Shown: positions 1 to 9,547 of the stretch, piece by piece
Position numbering within the stretch: the stretch's first letter is position 1
Layout: each line of letters begins with the position of its first letter
DNA from: Gillisia marina
Lineage (GTDB): Bacteria; Bacteroidota; Bacteroidia; Flavobacteriales; Flavobacteriaceae
Length of the DNA: 64,000 nt
Direction of reading: 5' to 3'
Assembly: GCF_000258765.1 (NCBI RefSeq)
Contig: NZ_AJLT01000011.1
Coordinates: 1 to 64,000, forward strand
Position numbers and translations under genes: made by a program
The notes under the pieces: generated by a model
Seen by the model: the letters and a program-made list of their open reading frames with translations, nothing else
Told to the model about the DNA's origin: nothing
Database searches by the model: none

Positions 1-66
1 TTTTACTTCGCTAGCGCCAGATTTTGCTACAAACTTGATTAAATTTTGAATTTCTTTTATATCCAT
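1..66 (-). CDS. accB: AccB, biotin carboxyl carrier protein of acetyl-CoA carboxylase (N-terminal fragment)
   Basis: The reverse strand from 66 opens an ATG frame that begins MDIKEIQNLIKFVAKSGASE and runs off the window edge. This is the typical N-terminus of AccB, which carries biotin between the carboxylase and transcarboxylase halves of acetyl-CoA carboxylase in the first step of fatty acid synthesis. It lies 26 bases downstream of fabH on the same strand, an order common in Bacteroidota. Only 22 residues are visible, so the biotinyl-lysine domain cannot be checked. Confidence 0.8.
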   Translation of the reverse strand, partial: MDIKEIQNLIKFVAKSGASEVK

Positions 67-92
67 AATAAGAATATTAGGGTGTTGGTTTG

Positions 93-1088
93 TTAAGAAT
101 TATATGCCCATTTAAGATAGATAGATCCCCATGTGAATCCTCCTCCAAATGTCGCAAATATTAAGTTATCTCCTTTTTTAAATTGTTTTTCGTAATCGCT
201 TAGTAAAAGTGGCAAAGTAGCAGAAGTAGTGTTTCCGTATCGTTGAATATTCATCAATACTTTTTCTTCCTCCAGTTTCATCCGATTGGCCGTAGCACTC
301 ACTATACGCTTATTGGCTTGATGTGCAATTAACCAATTTACATCTTCATTGGTTAGCTCATTCTTTTTCATAATCTGCTCACTCACATCGGCCATATTGG
401 AAACTGCATATTTAAATACCGTTTTCCCGTCTTGCTGAACAAAGTGTCTTTTACTGGCAACTGTTTCTTCTGAAGGTGGCATTAAAGATCCACCTGCCTC
501 GATCTTCAAAGAATGTCTTCCTATCCCGTCGCTGCGTAAAATTTCATCTTGAAAACCTAATCCTTCAGTGTTTGGTTCAAACAAAACTGCTCCGGCACCA
601 TCCCCAAAGATGATACATGTAGTTCTATCTGTATAATCTATTATAGAAGACATTTTATCGGCTCCTATAAGCAATATCTTTTTGTATCTACCAGATTCTA
701 TATAGGCACTCGCAGTAGACATTCCATATAAAAACCCTGAACAAGCTGCTTGTAAATCGTAAGCAAAAGCATTTGTAGCACCTATTTCTGTAGCTACATA
801 AACTGCTGTTGCTGCAACCGGCATATCTGGAGAAACTGTAGCCACTAAGACCATGTCTATTTCTTCCGGATTAATATTTGCTTTGGTTATAAGTTCTTGA
901 GCGGCTTTTATAGCCATAAATGAAGTTCCTAAAGTAGGGTCTTTAAGGATGCGGCGCTCTCTAATTCCTGTTCGTGAAAAAATCCATTCATCATTGGTGT
1001 CCACCATTTTCTCCAACTCTTTATTGGATAAAACATCGTTAGGGACATAGGCACCTACAGCGGTAATTGCTGCTGTGATTTTATTCAT
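93..1088 (-). CDS. fabH: 3-oxoacyl-ACP synthase III (KAS III)
   Basis: The enzyme condenses acetyl-CoA with malonyl-ACP to start fatty acid chains in the cytoplasm. The 331-residue length is normal for FabH. The catalytic Cys is near residue 116 in DLQAACSGFLYG, the His lies in WLIAHQANKR near residue 245, and the Asn lies in QRYGNTTSATLP near residue 275, completing the Cys-His-Asn triad. The N-terminal motif WIFSRTGIRERR is typical of the family. It sits between rpmF and accB, matching the yceD-rpmF-fabH-accB order of many bacteria. A hairpin after rpmF may limit readthrough into it. Confidence 0.96.
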   Translation of the reverse strand: MNKITAAITAVGAYVPNDVLSNKELEKMVDTNDEWIFSRTGIRERRILKDPTLGTSFMAIKAAQELITKANINPEEIDMVLVATVSPDMPVAATAVYVATEIGATNAFAYDLQAACSGFLYGMSTASAYIESGRYKKILLIGADKMSSIIDYTDRTTCIIFGDGAGAVLFEPNTEGLGFQDEILRSDGIGRHSLKIEAGGSLMPPSEETVASKRHFVQQDGKTVFKYAVSNMADVSEQIMKKNELTNEDVNWLIAHQANKRIVSATANRMKLEEEKVLMNIQRYGNTTSATLPLLLSDYEKQFKKGDNLIFATFGGGFTWGSIYLKWAYNS

Positions 1089-1213
1089 AAAAATCTAATT
1101 TTAAACTCTTTGCAATAGTTTAGAACTATTTCTAAGAGAAAGAAAAGTACTAAAAATTCTTTGAATCGGGTTGCAAAATAAGGCCTTTTTAGGACTTATT
1201 CAACTTAAAACAA

Positions 1214-1237
1214 AAAACTCCCACAATGTGAGAGTTT
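1214..1237 (-). terminator. Hairpin downstream of rpmF
   Basis: Imperfect inverted repeat AAACTCCCAC-AAT-GTGAGAGTTT. Read on the minus strand it is followed by a T run, so it could end or attenuate yceD-rpmF transcription before fabH. The stem has one mismatch. Confidence 0.55.
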
Positions 1238-1259
1238 GTAATTTAGCAAAGCTCTATAA

Positions 1260-1457
1260 TTAGGCTTGTACTTCTTCAGTATTATCTATTAAAACCTGAC
1301 CACGGTAATATAATTTACCTTCATGCCAATGAGCTCTGTGATACACATGTGCCTCTCCTGTAGTAGGATCTTTTGCAATTTGTGGAACAGTAGCTTTATA
1401 ATGTGTTCTTCTCTTATCTCTTCTCGTTTTGGAGATTTTTCTTTTAGGATGTGCCAT
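1260..1457 (-). CDS. rpmF: 50S ribosomal protein L32
   Basis: A 65-residue basic protein starting [20 protein letters not shown], the L32 signature, with a central HRAHWHEG segment. L32 binds 23S rRNA in the large subunit. The Cys residues of zinc-binding L32 forms are absent, so this is the zinc-free type. It follows the DUF177 gene by 9 bases, the conserved yceD-rpmF pair, and both are probably read from the promoter at 2054. Confidence 0.96.
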   Translation of the reverse strand: MAHPKRKISKTRRDKRRTHYKATVPQIAKDPTTGEAHVYHRAHWHEGKLYYRGQVLIDNTEEVQA

Positions 1458-1466
1458 TGCTACGTA

Positions 1467-2009
1467 TTATTTATCGTTTAATAAGTTTTTTAATTTATTC
1501 CAACGAGGATCTATATTTTCCTCACTGTCATTATCTTCATTAGTTCCTTTCGGACTTAATTCTTCCAATTTATCGAGTACATCAGATTTTAATGTGCCAT
1601 CTTCTATACCCGGATGAATTCTTTTATATGGAACTGCTAATACAATAATTTCATACACATATTGTGCTATGTTGATCTCGTATTCCCCATGAGGCAATAT
1701 TAATAACTCCTCATTTTCATCATTATACTCATCTCCAAAATTCACGACCAATCTAAAACTACTTTCAATAGGCATATTAAAAGGTTCATTTGTGAGATCG
1801 CAATTAAGGTTCACAGTTCCCGAAGTTTCAAAAAAAAGCTCCATCATCGTTGCTTTTTTTTCTAGTACTAAATCTAAATGTAGATTTGCACTATTAAAAT
1901 CTTCGTATTCAAAATATTCAAAGAACGTGCTGCCAATCTCGTAATCAAACTCGTGGCTTCCAATTTTAAGCCCAACAAATGGGATGGTGTATGCCGCTAA
2001 TTTCCTCAT
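1467..2009 (-). CDS. YceD/DUF177 family protein
   Basis: A 180-residue acidic protein placed directly before rpmF, where DUF177 (YceD) genes are found across bacteria. Family members have been linked to 23S rRNA metabolism. The central segment containing LNCDLTNEPFNMP matches the family's conserved C-D-L core, and the C-terminal DPRWNKLKNL tail is typical of Bacteroidota versions. Its role in this organism is inferred from family and synteny only. Confidence 0.85.
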   Translation of the reverse strand: MRKLAAYTIPFVGLKIGSHEFDYEIGSTFFEYFEYEDFNSANLHLDLVLEKKATMMELFFETSGTVNLNCDLTNEPFNMPIESSFRLVVNFGDEYNDENEELLILPHGEYEINIAQYVYEIIVLAVPYKRIHPGIEDGTLKSDVLDKLEELSPKGTNEDNDSEENIDPRWNKLKNLLNDK

Positions 2010-2053
2010 AACATCATCGTTTTCATGCGCCCGCCCTCGAGCTAAAGCAGGTG

Positions 2054-2061
2054 CAAAGATA
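2054..2061 (-). promoter_or_regulatory. Promoter -7 box for yceD-rpmF
   Basis: Reverse-strand TATCTTTG exactly matches the Bacteroidota -7 consensus TAnnTTTG, about 45 bases upstream of the DUF177 start. No clear -33 TTTG element was found at the usual spacing. Confidence 0.5.
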
Positions 2062-2104
2062 TAAAATATAATGAATTAACTATTCGTTATAAACAATATT
2101 TTGT

Positions 2105-3151
2105 TTATATCTTTTTTCCTTGTTTTTTCAAGGGGTTTCGAGTGATCTTTTTATATTCCTCCCTCGTTTTATAGATTTCTATGGATTTAAAAACTGCTTC
2201 TTTGAACGAATTTATATTGGCACAATCTTTCCCGGCAATTTCAAATGCGGTTCCATGATCTGGAGAGGTTCTAACCTTTCTTAAACCGGCCGTATAATTT
2301 ACACCTTCTCCAAACGATAATGTTTTAAATGGAATAAGGCCTTGATCATGATAGGAAGCAACTACAGCATCAAAATTCGCGTGATTCTTGGTGCCAAAAA
2401 AACTATCTGCTGCATACGGCCCATATACTAAATCCCCTTTGTCTCTTATTTTTTGAAGCGTAGGTTTTAATATTTCTTCATCCTCTTTGCCTATTAATCC
2501 ATTATCTCCGCTATGTGGGTTAATTCCCAATACCGCGATTTTTGGCTTCGAAATTCTAAAATCTTGCTTCAGCGTTTTGGTAATAGTCGCTATTTTCTTT
2601 TCAATCAACTCAGGAGTAATCACATTTGCGATGTCCTTTAAAGGAACATGATCTGTTAGTAAACCTACCTTCAAACTGTCCGATATCATAAGCATTAAAC
2701 TATCTCCTTTTAGCTGTTTTGCTAAATAATCGGTATGCCCCGGGAACTTAAAATCTTCAGATTGAATCGTGTTTTTATTAATAGGAGCGGTTACTAATAC
2801 GTCTATCTCATCATTAATTAAAGAATTAGTAGCAGCTTCTAAAGATTTAAACGCATATTTCCCGCTTTCCACATCTTCTTTACCGAAGTTGATATCTACA
2901 TTCTCCTTCCATACATTTACCACATTGATTTTTCCTTCAATTGCTTCAGCAGCAGATTCCACTCCTTGAAAATTTAGTGAAAGTTTAAAATGTTTCTTGT
3001 AAAAATTTAAAGTCTTAACCGAGGCGAAAATAATTGGGGTACAAAAATCCAACATCCTAGAATCTTCAAAAGTTTTTAGAACTATTTCTCCACCAACACC
3101 ATTTAGATCCCCAATACTAATTCCCAGTTTTATCTTTTGAACGGACTTCAT
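2105..3151 (-). CDS. pdxA: 4-hydroxythreonine-4-phosphate dehydrogenase
   Basis: PdxA oxidises 4-phosphohydroxy-L-threonine in the DXP-dependent pyridoxal 5'-phosphate pathway. The 348-residue length is normal. Three metal-binding histidines are visible in FPGHTDYLAK, SYHDQGLIP and SPDHGTAFEIAG, and the N-terminal GISIGDLNGVGGE is characteristic. The gene is divergent from ribE, another cofactor gene, with a 59-base shared upstream region, and lies upstream of yceD-rpmF on the same strand with a promoter between. Confidence 0.96.
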   Translation of the reverse strand: MKSVQKIKLGISIGDLNGVGGEIVLKTFEDSRMLDFCTPIIFASVKTLNFYKKHFKLSLNFQGVESAAEAIEGKINVVNVWKENVDINFGKEDVESGKYAFKSLEAATNSLINDEIDVLVTAPINKNTIQSEDFKFPGHTDYLAKQLKGDSLMLMISDSLKVGLLTDHVPLKDIANVITPELIEKKIATITKTLKQDFRISKPKIAVLGINPHSGDNGLIGKEDEEILKPTLQKIRDKGDLVYGPYAADSFFGTKNHANFDAVVASYHDQGLIPFKTLSFGEGVNYTAGLRKVRTSPDHGTAFEIAGKDCANINSFKEAVFKSIEIYKTREEYKKITRNPLKKQGKKI

Positions 3152-3210
3152 AATTATTCCACTTTTTTATTTATATTTTTACACCACAAATGTAACAATA
3201 ATCTACAACC

Positions 3211-3798
3211 ATGTTTACTGGAATTGTTGAAGAAGTAGGAGAAATCCTCGAAATTAAGAAAGACAAAGGCAATCTTAATCTTTATGTAGCGGCTGCTATG
3301 ACTTCAGAATTAAAAATAGATCAAAGTGTGGCTCATAATGGGGTTTGCTTAACGGTAGTTGCTATTAATGATAATTCATATCTAGTTACCGCTATTCAAG
3401 AAACCTTAGAGAAATCTAATTTAGGAAACTTGAATGTTGGAGATCCTGTAAATTTAGAACGTGGAATGAAGCTAGGAGCACGATTGGATGGACATTTAGT
3501 GCAAGGCCATGTAGACCAAACCGCAGAATGTGTTGCTATTAGTGAAGAAAATGGAAGTTGGGTCTTTACTTTTAATTACAACCCGAGCCTAGGTAATATT
3601 ACTATCGAAAAAGGCTCTATAACAGTAAACGGAGTGAGTCTAACTGTAGTGAATTCTGAAATCAATCAGTTTAGTGTAGCCATTATTCCTTATACCTATG
3701 AGCATACGACCTTTAAAAATCTAGAAAAAGGCGATACCGTAAATTTGGAATTTGATGTAATTGGTAAGTACGTAAAGCGATTGACACAAATGGGTTAA
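3211..3798 (+). CDS. ribE: Riboflavin synthase, alpha subunit
   Basis: The protein has 195 residues with two lumazine-binding repeats. The first begins MFTGIVEEVGEI and contains HNGVCLTVV; the second contains LVQGHVDQTAEC and VNGVSLTVV. The enzyme dismutates two 6,7-dimethyl-8-ribityllumazine molecules to riboflavin. The stop overlaps the convergent PID-CTERM gene by four bases. Length and both repeats are complete. Confidence 0.96.
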   Translation: MFTGIVEEVGEILEIKKDKGNLNLYVAAAMTSELKIDQSVAHNGVCLTVVAINDNSYLVTAIQETLEKSNLGNLNVGDPVNLERGMKLGARLDGHLVQGHVDQTAECVAISEENGSWVFTFNYNPSLGNITIEKGSITVNGVSLTVVNSEINQFSVAIIPYTYEHTTFKNLEKGDTVNLEFDVIGKYVKRLTQMG

Positions 3799-4148
3799 GC
3801 TGCTTTTTTAGCTCTCAAATAATAAATCCCAAGCCCAAGCCCTGCAATTAGCAAATAAGGTAATTTAGAATCTATTGGTAATCCCGGCGGTGGCGGCACT
3901 CCTTGTCGACAATCTCTAGCGGGTCTACAATCTCCTCTACAAAAACGCTGTCCAGGAGGACAGTTATTTCCTTGTGCCAAAACCTCAAAATTGAAAGAAG
4001 AGAACGTGATAAGTACCACAACAGAAATACGCAAAAGCAATTTCGACGGTTTTGAAAAAACACTCAAAAAAGCTTCGCAAAGATTTACTCCGAATAAAAA
4101 AACCGCTCTTATCGCTAAGAAGATATAAATAAAGGTTTTTCTCATCAT
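3795..4148 (-). CDS. Small PID-CTERM sorting-signal protein
   Basis: This is a 117-residue protein of unknown function. A basic, hydrophobic N-terminal stretch ends in VLAQG, a plausible signal peptidase site. The mature part is a short Cys- and Arg-rich segment with four Cys, then Pro-Pro-Pro-Pro, then a C-terminus reading GLPIDSKLPYLLIAGLGLG followed by a short basic tail. PID before a hydrophobic glycine-rich helix and a basic end is the PID-CTERM signal, assumed to be handled by an exosortase-like enzyme. I chose ATG at 4148 because the longer frame begins with TTG. No exosortase is in this window. Confidence 0.75.
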   Translation of the reverse strand: MMRKTFIYIFLAIRAVFLFGVNLCEAFLSVFSKPSKLLLRISVVVLITFSSFNFEVLAQGNNCPPGQRFCRGDCRPARDCRQGVPPPPGLPIDSKLPYLLIAGLGLGIYYLRAKKAA

Positions 4149-4541
4149 AATTGTGTGCAATTTACTTTATATATAAATCACTTAAAACTTGTCGCGCAAT
4201 ATTAACGTAATAAAAACATATTAAGTTTTAAAAAATTCAAATAATTTACTTCAAGATTTTCAGTAAACATAGCGAGAACCCTATTACAATATTCAATTAT
4301 TCACTTTTTTTTTAAGCCAATATATTCAGGCTACTAAAATCTAAGGGTTTTTAAACTACTAAATATTAATGATATGGAGAAAATCAAATAAAGTGAATAA
4401 AGATACATATCTAAAAATGTTATCAAAAATTAAATTTTAAAATCATATTTAGTAATTAAAATGGACAGGAATATTTAGATTAATTAAAAAAGCCTTTCAA
4501 GAAATTGAAAGCTTTTTTAATTAGATTCTACAACTATAATA
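4149..4541. other. AT-rich intergenic region
   Basis: About 390 bases, strongly AT-rich, with no supported ORF. It probably holds the promoter of the small PID-CTERM gene at its left side and the terminator of the ATPase operon at its right end. Nothing else is recognised. Confidence 0.6.
4486..4518 (-). terminator. Terminator of the flotillin/ATPase operon
   Basis: The inverted repeat AAAAAAGCCTTTCAA-GAAA-TTGAAAGCTTTTTT has one bulged base and flanking A and T runs. It lies 24 bases after the stop of the AAA+ segment, so it most likely ends the minus-strand operon. Confidence 0.8.
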
Positions 4542-7500
4542 TTATTCTCTTTTTTCGATTCCTGAAACCAAAACCTCTCTAATTCCTTGGAGATTTTCAG
4601 AAAATGACATCATTTGAGCAATAATTTGAGACATATCATTTTTATTACCAAAGCCTTTGAGTTTATTGTTTTTAAGAAATATCTCTTTAATATTCAGCCA
4701 ACGTTGTTCTTGCTCCAAAGATATAGAACCTACAAGCTCTTTATATTTAAGCAAATTGGCCTCCGCCGAAGCTGTTAAAGTTTGAGATTCGCTTTCATAA
4801 TGAGATAGTAGAAGCTCGTCCAATTCCTTGTCATTCATAATAGGAACAATTTTGGCCACCAATTTATTCATATCCCTATAAGAGCCCTGTAGTTTGAATG
4901 AAGGCTCGGTTCTATATTCATCTTCCATCGCAGCACTTTTTATATATGCCGCATTCACTTTCAAAATAGTGTCTCTCAAGGAAACAACTTTTTTCAGCAC
5001 TGCTTGATATTCTTGAACCTCTTGCGCACTATAGTTGCCTATTAATTGATCATCTTGAGAATTATTTTCTACTCTGTTAATCAATGTATACAAATCCTCG
5101 AAATGTGTGCTTCCTAATTGCCGTAATATTGGATTTGCCGTTAAAGAATTTTCGATAAGACTTAGTTTAAATAGATGTTCCGTATCTCCAATAATATCCC
5201 CAAGGTTATAAATATTTGCTCGGTTGGCAAGCATATCTGGAATCTTAAACTTTTCACCACTTTCTGTATAAGGGTTTCCTGCCATGATAACACAAAATTT
5301 CTTTCCACGAAGATCATATGTTTTAGGCTTGCCATTATAAACTCCTTCTATTTTACGTGAACCATCGGATAAGGAAATAAATTTTTGTAAAAATTCCGGA
5401 TTACAGTGTTGTATATCATCTAAATATAGCATCACATTATTCTCCATCTCAAAAGCTAAATTCAATTTTTTTAATTCCTCTCTGGAAGCAGAATTATTTG
5501 CGGCGGCTGGATCTACAGATGTTATTTCGTGCCCTATTGCTGGCCCATTAATCTTCATGAAAACCAATCCTAACCTATTAGCGATATACTCCATCAAGGT
5601 TGTTTTACCATATCCAGGTGGAGAGATTAATAATAACAAGCCCATTCTATCGGTTCGTTTGTTACCACCAACAGTTCCAAGTTGTTTCGCTAGATTGTCT
5701 CCAAATAGCGGGAAGTATACTTGATCTATTAGCTTGTTTCTCACAAAAGAGGTCAAAACACGAGGTTTAAATTCCTCTAGCTTCAAATCCGACTTTAATT
5801 CTTCGGTTACCTGATGCTTAGCTTCCCGGAAAGCATTATAAGAGTTCACTTCAACATCCACAAAATTTTCTAAGCGCTCTATAAATTTATGGTAATTAAA
5901 AATATACTGTCCTTCACTTAAAACACTATGATCACCATGAAGTCCTGTAATTTTTTCTACTGGCAACACCGCCTTAGATTTTGAAACTGATTCGTCCTCA
6001 AATAGAATTCGGCATACTACTTCATCTAAATAAATCATCTTAAGATCTATATTCAATGAAGTATCTAGTTCAGAATTGCTTTGTATAAATGCTGAAACCC
6101 ATTGCTTAATTAGTCTTATTTTTCCTTGATACGTTGGAATGGCTTCAAAACTGGTTCTAAACTTTATATCGGCATTTTGTTTTTTCAATGCGCTAATAAA
6201 ATTTTCCTTTAAGGTAATAGCTACATTACTCCTTACAAAATCATTATCACTTTGTAATTCTTCAAAAATGTAAGCTGAAATTTTATCACTCAAATCAGGT
6301 TCAAATAATTGGGTGTTTTTAGCAAATTCTTTGATATGTAAACCTAATTGATGTATTATAAATTGATATTCCTGAGTATCCGGAAATACTGCAAATACTT
6401 CACCCGATGCCTTTATAACTTGATCTAGCTCTGCTATTAATTCTGGCGAAAGGCTATTCCAAAAATATTGAGCATAGGCTCGAAGCTCTGGTCTATATTT
6501 TAAAATACCTAACTCGTGATGTTTTCTAATTAGAACCCCTAAGATTTTTGAAGCATCAACGTCGTGAACACCTTTAATATATCCTTCCGAATAGTCTCCA
6601 CTACTTTCTTCCTGAACAATTTTTAATAGTTGCTCTTGAGTTGCCTTTTGCAATTTAGCCTCTGGAAGTCGCGTGAATAATTTATAAGCTAAATATTCTG
6701 ATCGGTAAACTAGACTGTTTTCAGACACAAATTCTTGATTCCAATAATCACGAGAATTAAGTAACGTTTTGTGCGTTATTTCCTCATAAAAATCTGTGCC
6801 AGTTAAGTGGTAATTCAGCTTTTCGCCCTTTAATATTATAGTAAGATCTAAAGCTGTTTATTAACGCCAAACTTATGTTTTCCAAGTCGAATTACATTTT
6901 CCCCATCCTCATATAGCTCTAATTTATCCTTTAATTTTCTTAACGCATCTTCTCTCGCTGTTTTTAGGCTAGTTTCTATTTCCTCAGCTTTACCGCTGTC
7001 ATCAAGCTCTTTTAGCTGCTCTATTATATCTCTCACTTTGTTTATCATGAGGTCTGCAGCGAAATATCCATTAATCTCAGCAGCACTAGCGAGACTTTCT
7101 GACTTTTTTTGAACTCCTTTTAAAATTCGTTCTGATGCATTTTTAAGGGATAAAGCTTTTTTATTTCGCTTTTCTACCAGAGAATTTTTTCTTCCTTCGA
7201 AAGCTGAATATACTTCTTCCCTTTTTTCAATAATTCCAACAACAAATTCTTCAAAATCTGCAAATTTACCTTCCAATTCTTCTAATTGAATAGAAATTTT
7301 TGTCTGAAATTCATCACATTTTTCCGGCGTAGATGCGATATCAATATAATTGATAATACTTTGGTCTATGAGTTTTAGCTGAGCAGCAAAATCTGCTTTA
7401 GCTTCTAGACTTCCCAAGGATTTTTTCTTATTTCTTAAAGCAGATTTAAGTTGATTGAGTGTTGCAAATATCAGAGAGATATTATCTATTATTTTCGTGG

Positions 7501-9439
7501 AATGCGAAGTATCTTCAATATCTAAGTTGGAAACTATATCTATTAATAATTCAAGGTCTGTAGCAATTTTATTAACCTCTTCTTCCAATGTCTTAGCGTG
7601 CACCACCTTTTCAAGCTCTTCTAACTTCGCTTGCTTTTTAGCAACCTCCTCATGGAATGGTTGGAGAGCTTTTTCATTCAAAAGAAACTGCACACAATTG
7701 TGCGAGATTTTTTTGGTATATTCTGCAATATCCAATTCCAGTTTCTCCAGATATTCAGTATTTACATACCGAATATCTTTCAAGCTTATTACCTCTCCGC
7801 GCAAAGTTCTTAACTCTGTAAGTAATTTTACAAACTCTTGGATGGATTTAAAGGAGGTGCTTTTTATTTTTCCGAAAAGGGAATCTGCGTTCTCACGAAT
7901 AGTTTTTGTGAGTTTTAAAGCCTGTTTTTTTAGCTGTACAACTTTTTGAAACTCATCTATTGCAGAATTAGCAGCCTTATTAATTTCTATTAAAGGAAGA
8001 TTTAGCTTTTGGGTTTCCCCCTCCGGCAACCAATAATAAGCATCTAAGATATCTTTAGAGAATTTTGCAATATCCTCGTAAAGTCCGTCATAATTATCTT
8101 CCTTATTTAAAAGGGTTACCAAGGCATTTATCTCTGCCATTGCCTTCACAATGTCCTTATTCCCGATTTTAAACAATAAAGTATCTTTATGCTGTGAAGG
8201 CATAATGTCACCTTTTAAAAATGGGGTTTGCCAAATTTGAATTATATGGTGCTTAGTTTGCTCCTCTTCCGTTTTAAAATAACATAATTCTCCATTCTTA
8301 AGCACGGTAAAACCACTGCAAATAATTGGTGTTTTTATTTCCTGAGAAATAATATTATAGGCCATAAGATTATAAAGTCCCTCTTTGGCCGAATAAAAAA
8401 TATATAGAAAATCTTCTCCATTGGGAGAGGTTATCTTTTGCTGAAATTTTACATTTGGAATACTGTTATCAAAAATGTTATAAGATCCTGTTTGTAAATA
8501 GTAACCGGTTGGAAATATTATTCCTTGATCATCTGGCAATAATACACAAGCATCCTTAATGCTTTCTATTTTTTGAACATCTTGAATCTTATGATTATAA
8601 ACAAAATATCTCGGTGCTTCCTGAAAAGGCTTAATTTCCAGTGCTATTAAATTACCCAGATTTGCATATTTAAATTGACCATCATCCAATGTCTGATCTA
8701 TATGCTCTACAGACTCAGATAAAATACCTTTACCATCTTCGGTATTATCTTCAATCTTAATTGTGAGGTCTCCCCCAATAGTCTCTACAAAAACTCGATC
8801 TAAAATTGAAACATGTGAATGCACTCCATGGCGATGCATTTCTCTTGAAACCTCTAACCATTTGAATTCGTGCTGCTGCGGAAATTTAAATTCGTGATCA
8901 CTTCTATTATCTACATAAGTAAGCGTGCTATCTTTTATGAGCCATTTAAAAGTTTTAATATCTGAAGCGCTTTCACTTAATTGAAACACCATATGCAAGT
9001 AATTACCTATTATAGCAAACTTGGAAAAAACTGTGTTTCTATAGTATTTATAAAGATTAGTGAAATCTGTTTGAAAGACCTCATCGTTAATTAAATCTAA
9101 TGCCTTAGGTTCAAATTTATTTTCTTTGAATTCATAAATACTAAATACATCAGATAAATTTATGTCTGTGCGCAATCCAAAATGGACATTATAACCAAAT
9201 AGACAAACATTGTTTAATGAAACTATATCACTAGCGATGCAATTATTCTCTGTATTAATTCTATCGTTAGCAATAAGTTTAGTCTCTATAGATCCAAACA
9301 CATTCTTTCGTTCTTCATTCAATAGTGCAACTTTTTCTTGCAGCTCTGCCTTGTGCTTTCTTAAACGGTTCTGAATGATCTCGTAGGTGCCACCATCTAG
9401 TGATTGTGTTTTCTTATCTGGAATAGATTGCTCTGCCAT
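4542..9439 (-). CDS. Giant DUF3686 / AAA+ ATPase (DNA repair ATPase-like), one frameshift
   Basis: Two ORFs (863 and 728 residues) are one gene with a missing base near 6854. The first stops after KFGVNKQL; the shifted frame continues LDLTIILKGEKLNYHLTGTD into the second ORF without a stop, giving about 1,632 residues, the usual size of proteins annotated as DNA repair ATPase with an N-terminal DUF3686. Order: DUF3686-type N-terminal half, long coiled coil at about 500-850, then an AAA+ domain with Walker A SPPGYGKTT near 1275, Walker B VMLYLDDIQ near 1336 and an arginine in LANRANIYN. The DNA repair name is inherited; membership of a PspA/flotillin operon suggests a membrane-associated or stress role. 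A separate GTG-started second protein is possible but unlikely. Confidence 0.85.
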
Positions 9440-9547
9440 TATATTTGTACTGATTTCAAACGTAAGTTATATCGATGTTGTAATACTTAGAGAATCGCCG
9501 AAAAAGTATTCCGGCGAAGTCTAAGAATTTTTTCTGAAACTGGAGTG

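Noticed and set aside
6600-6850. Programmed frameshifting in the DUF3686 gene
   Set aside because: No slippery heptamer or downstream hairpin is evident at the break, and ten other genes in the window have similar breaks.
7455-7949. 164-codon plus-strand frame opposite the DUF3686 gene
   Set aside because: Antisense shadow of the coiled-coil coding sequence, Ser/Phe rich, without protein-like features.
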